From assembly GCF_949628215.1 (NCBI RefSeq), contig NC_134279.1:48348266-48412265 (forward strand): 64,000 bases of DNA, given 5' to 3'. Both the position numbers and the translations under genes were made by a program. Below are positions 62,787 to 64,000 of this stretch, one piece after another. Below the pieces are notes generated by a model. The model was not told the origin of the DNA. It searched no databases and saw only the letters and a program-made list of their open reading frames with translations. Origin of the DNA: Phalacrocorax aristotelis (lineage: Eukaryota; Chordata; Aves; Suliformes; Phalacrocoracidae). Every line of letters starts with the position of its first letter. The stretch's first letter is position 1.

Positions 62787-64000
62787 CTTTATAATCCATA
62801 GAGCAGCATGGTAAAGAAGAGACATTGCCAGAAATTAAAAGATTCAGAAAGTTGGAATTGACATCAGTAAGTATTAGAAAGGCTAGAAAAGAGACAGTAA
62901 TTAACGTATCTATCAACTTAGGTCAGTACATAGGCAGCAGAGCTAATAATTAAGTTACTTTCCAGCTGTAAAAATGTACTCATGATAATTTGAATATCAA
63001 AAAGACTTCCTTAGGAATTATGGAGAAGTTACCCTGTCCACAACCCCCTGCCAAAGCACTGTAAGAAACCAAGCATTAATATTGATTTTGAAGCAGGTCA
63101 ACAGATAATAAAAGCTGCAAAGGATTTAAAGATGAAGCCAAATGACAAACCTAGACCTCAGTCAAATATTGACTTTCCACCTGTGGATTCTGAAAGAAGC
63201 TGTTCAGAATTTTTGAGCTGGATAATGCTCAGAGATTGCACAGCAACTGTATATTCTAAGATAATTAAGATAGATAAATCTTTATATAAGATCAAATGGG
63301 AAATTTCTCCCAGTTGTTAATAGGTAGCCCACTCTTTCCCTGTGCGATAGAACTGAAGGGAGTGGTTTTTTCTGCAGCTTATAGAAGGCAGAACAAGGTG
63401 GCTAAGGAGCTGTTATACAGGTGTAAATGAATATGTATCATTTTACTGAGCATGTAGAAGAAACAACAGCCCTTATTTTGGCTCCCATAACAAAGCCTGA
63501 GTAAGCTTTAAGACATTTTTATGTGCATGCAAGATCTAGAAGTCACTATGAGACAAATTTGGAACTGTGGTCTTCCATACTTGCACTGAACTTTCAAAAA
63601 TGCTCTCAAGTGGCAACATTCAGTTCAGGACACATGCTTAAGACAACTCAATTTCATTTCTAGGAGAACTACTTGAATCTGAATCAGAAACCAAAACACT
63701 TGAGTTCAAAGTCCATGCTGATCAAACAGCTTATAACATGCTGCTTCTTCAATAAAATGGTTAATTCCAAGAAAAAGTAACATCCTAGTAGGTTTCATAA
63801 TGCTGGGAGAGAATGGAGTGACACAGCTAGGTCGCCTTCTAAAAGTTAATTAGATGTGGTAAAAGTTCTTAAGGATTTTTAAACACAGGAAGGGTTTTAA
63901 GTCATGGTAAGTGCTCATTAGTGGTGGTGTTGTCAAAGGTAAATGCAGGTAAATGGAGATTACCAATTTTTCACTGCCTGGCCTGGTACTCCAAATGGAT
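62787..64000 (-). other. SORBS2: SORBS2 intron upstream of the neural exon (partial)
   Basis: Sequence leading out of the window toward the 5' half of SORBS2 (SoHo domain). I searched for the preceding exon, which should end with Lys plus one G, and saw no convincing candidate. Confidence 0.65.

Noticed and set aside
62787..62916. Upstream methionine extending the neural-exon frame (starting [10 protein letters not shown])
   Set aside because: Lies before the splice acceptor; the conserved protein begins at GGDISK, and phases fit an internal exon.
1..64000. Bacterial systems, CRISPR arrays, toxin loci or viral genes
   Set aside because: No short direct-repeat arrays, operons or recognisable viral proteins; everything supported is vertebrate genes, CR1 and mitochondrial DNA.

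Overview
The window is vertebrate nuclear DNA, almost certainly from a bird. It is intron-rich and AT-rich, carries CR1 LINE copies ending in the avian CR1 3' signature (TTCTATGATTCTATG), and holds a nuclear copy of an avian mitochondrial control region joined to tRNA-Phe and 12S rRNA. I cannot name the species. No bacterial-type operon, CRISPR array or viral gene was seen.

Two protein-coding genes lie on the minus strand in the order PDLIM3 - SORBS2, which matches human 4q35. PDLIM3 (ALP) runs from its first coding exon (16257-16349) through exon 2 (10298-10449) and exon 3 (8559-8643). It then reaches two alternative exons: a smooth-muscle/non-muscle type exon with the ZM motif (2435-2622) and a striated-muscle type exon (1926-1993). 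The rest, including the LIM domain, lies beyond position 1.

SORBS2 (ArgBP2) contributes its 3' half. From 5' to 3' on the minus strand there is a 522-codon neural (nArgBP2) exon (61221-62786), a small exon with tandem splice sites (58089-58177) and a candidate alternative exon (56150-56230). SH3-1 follows (55364-55410 and 54001-54115), then SH3-2 (53776-53904 and 51793-51996), then two large Ser/Pro-rich linker exons (47662-48453 and 46440-46634). A 50-nt linker exon (41060-41109), SH3-3 (37838-37944 and 36966-37027) and an AT-rich 3' UTR complete it. Splice phases of all these exons are mutually compatible.

The intergenic space (about 16.6-35 kb) holds two head-to-head CR1 copies (18633-20257), G-rich and CRE-containing candidate regulatory patches, and the mitochondrial insertion (32250-33386).

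Both genes encode actin/alpha-actinin adaptors of muscle Z-discs and stress fibres; SORBS2 also acts at synapses. The most informative signals are the splice-phase logic that makes the two PDLIM3 exons mutually exclusive, the large extra SORBS2 linker exons, and the mitochondrial insertion.
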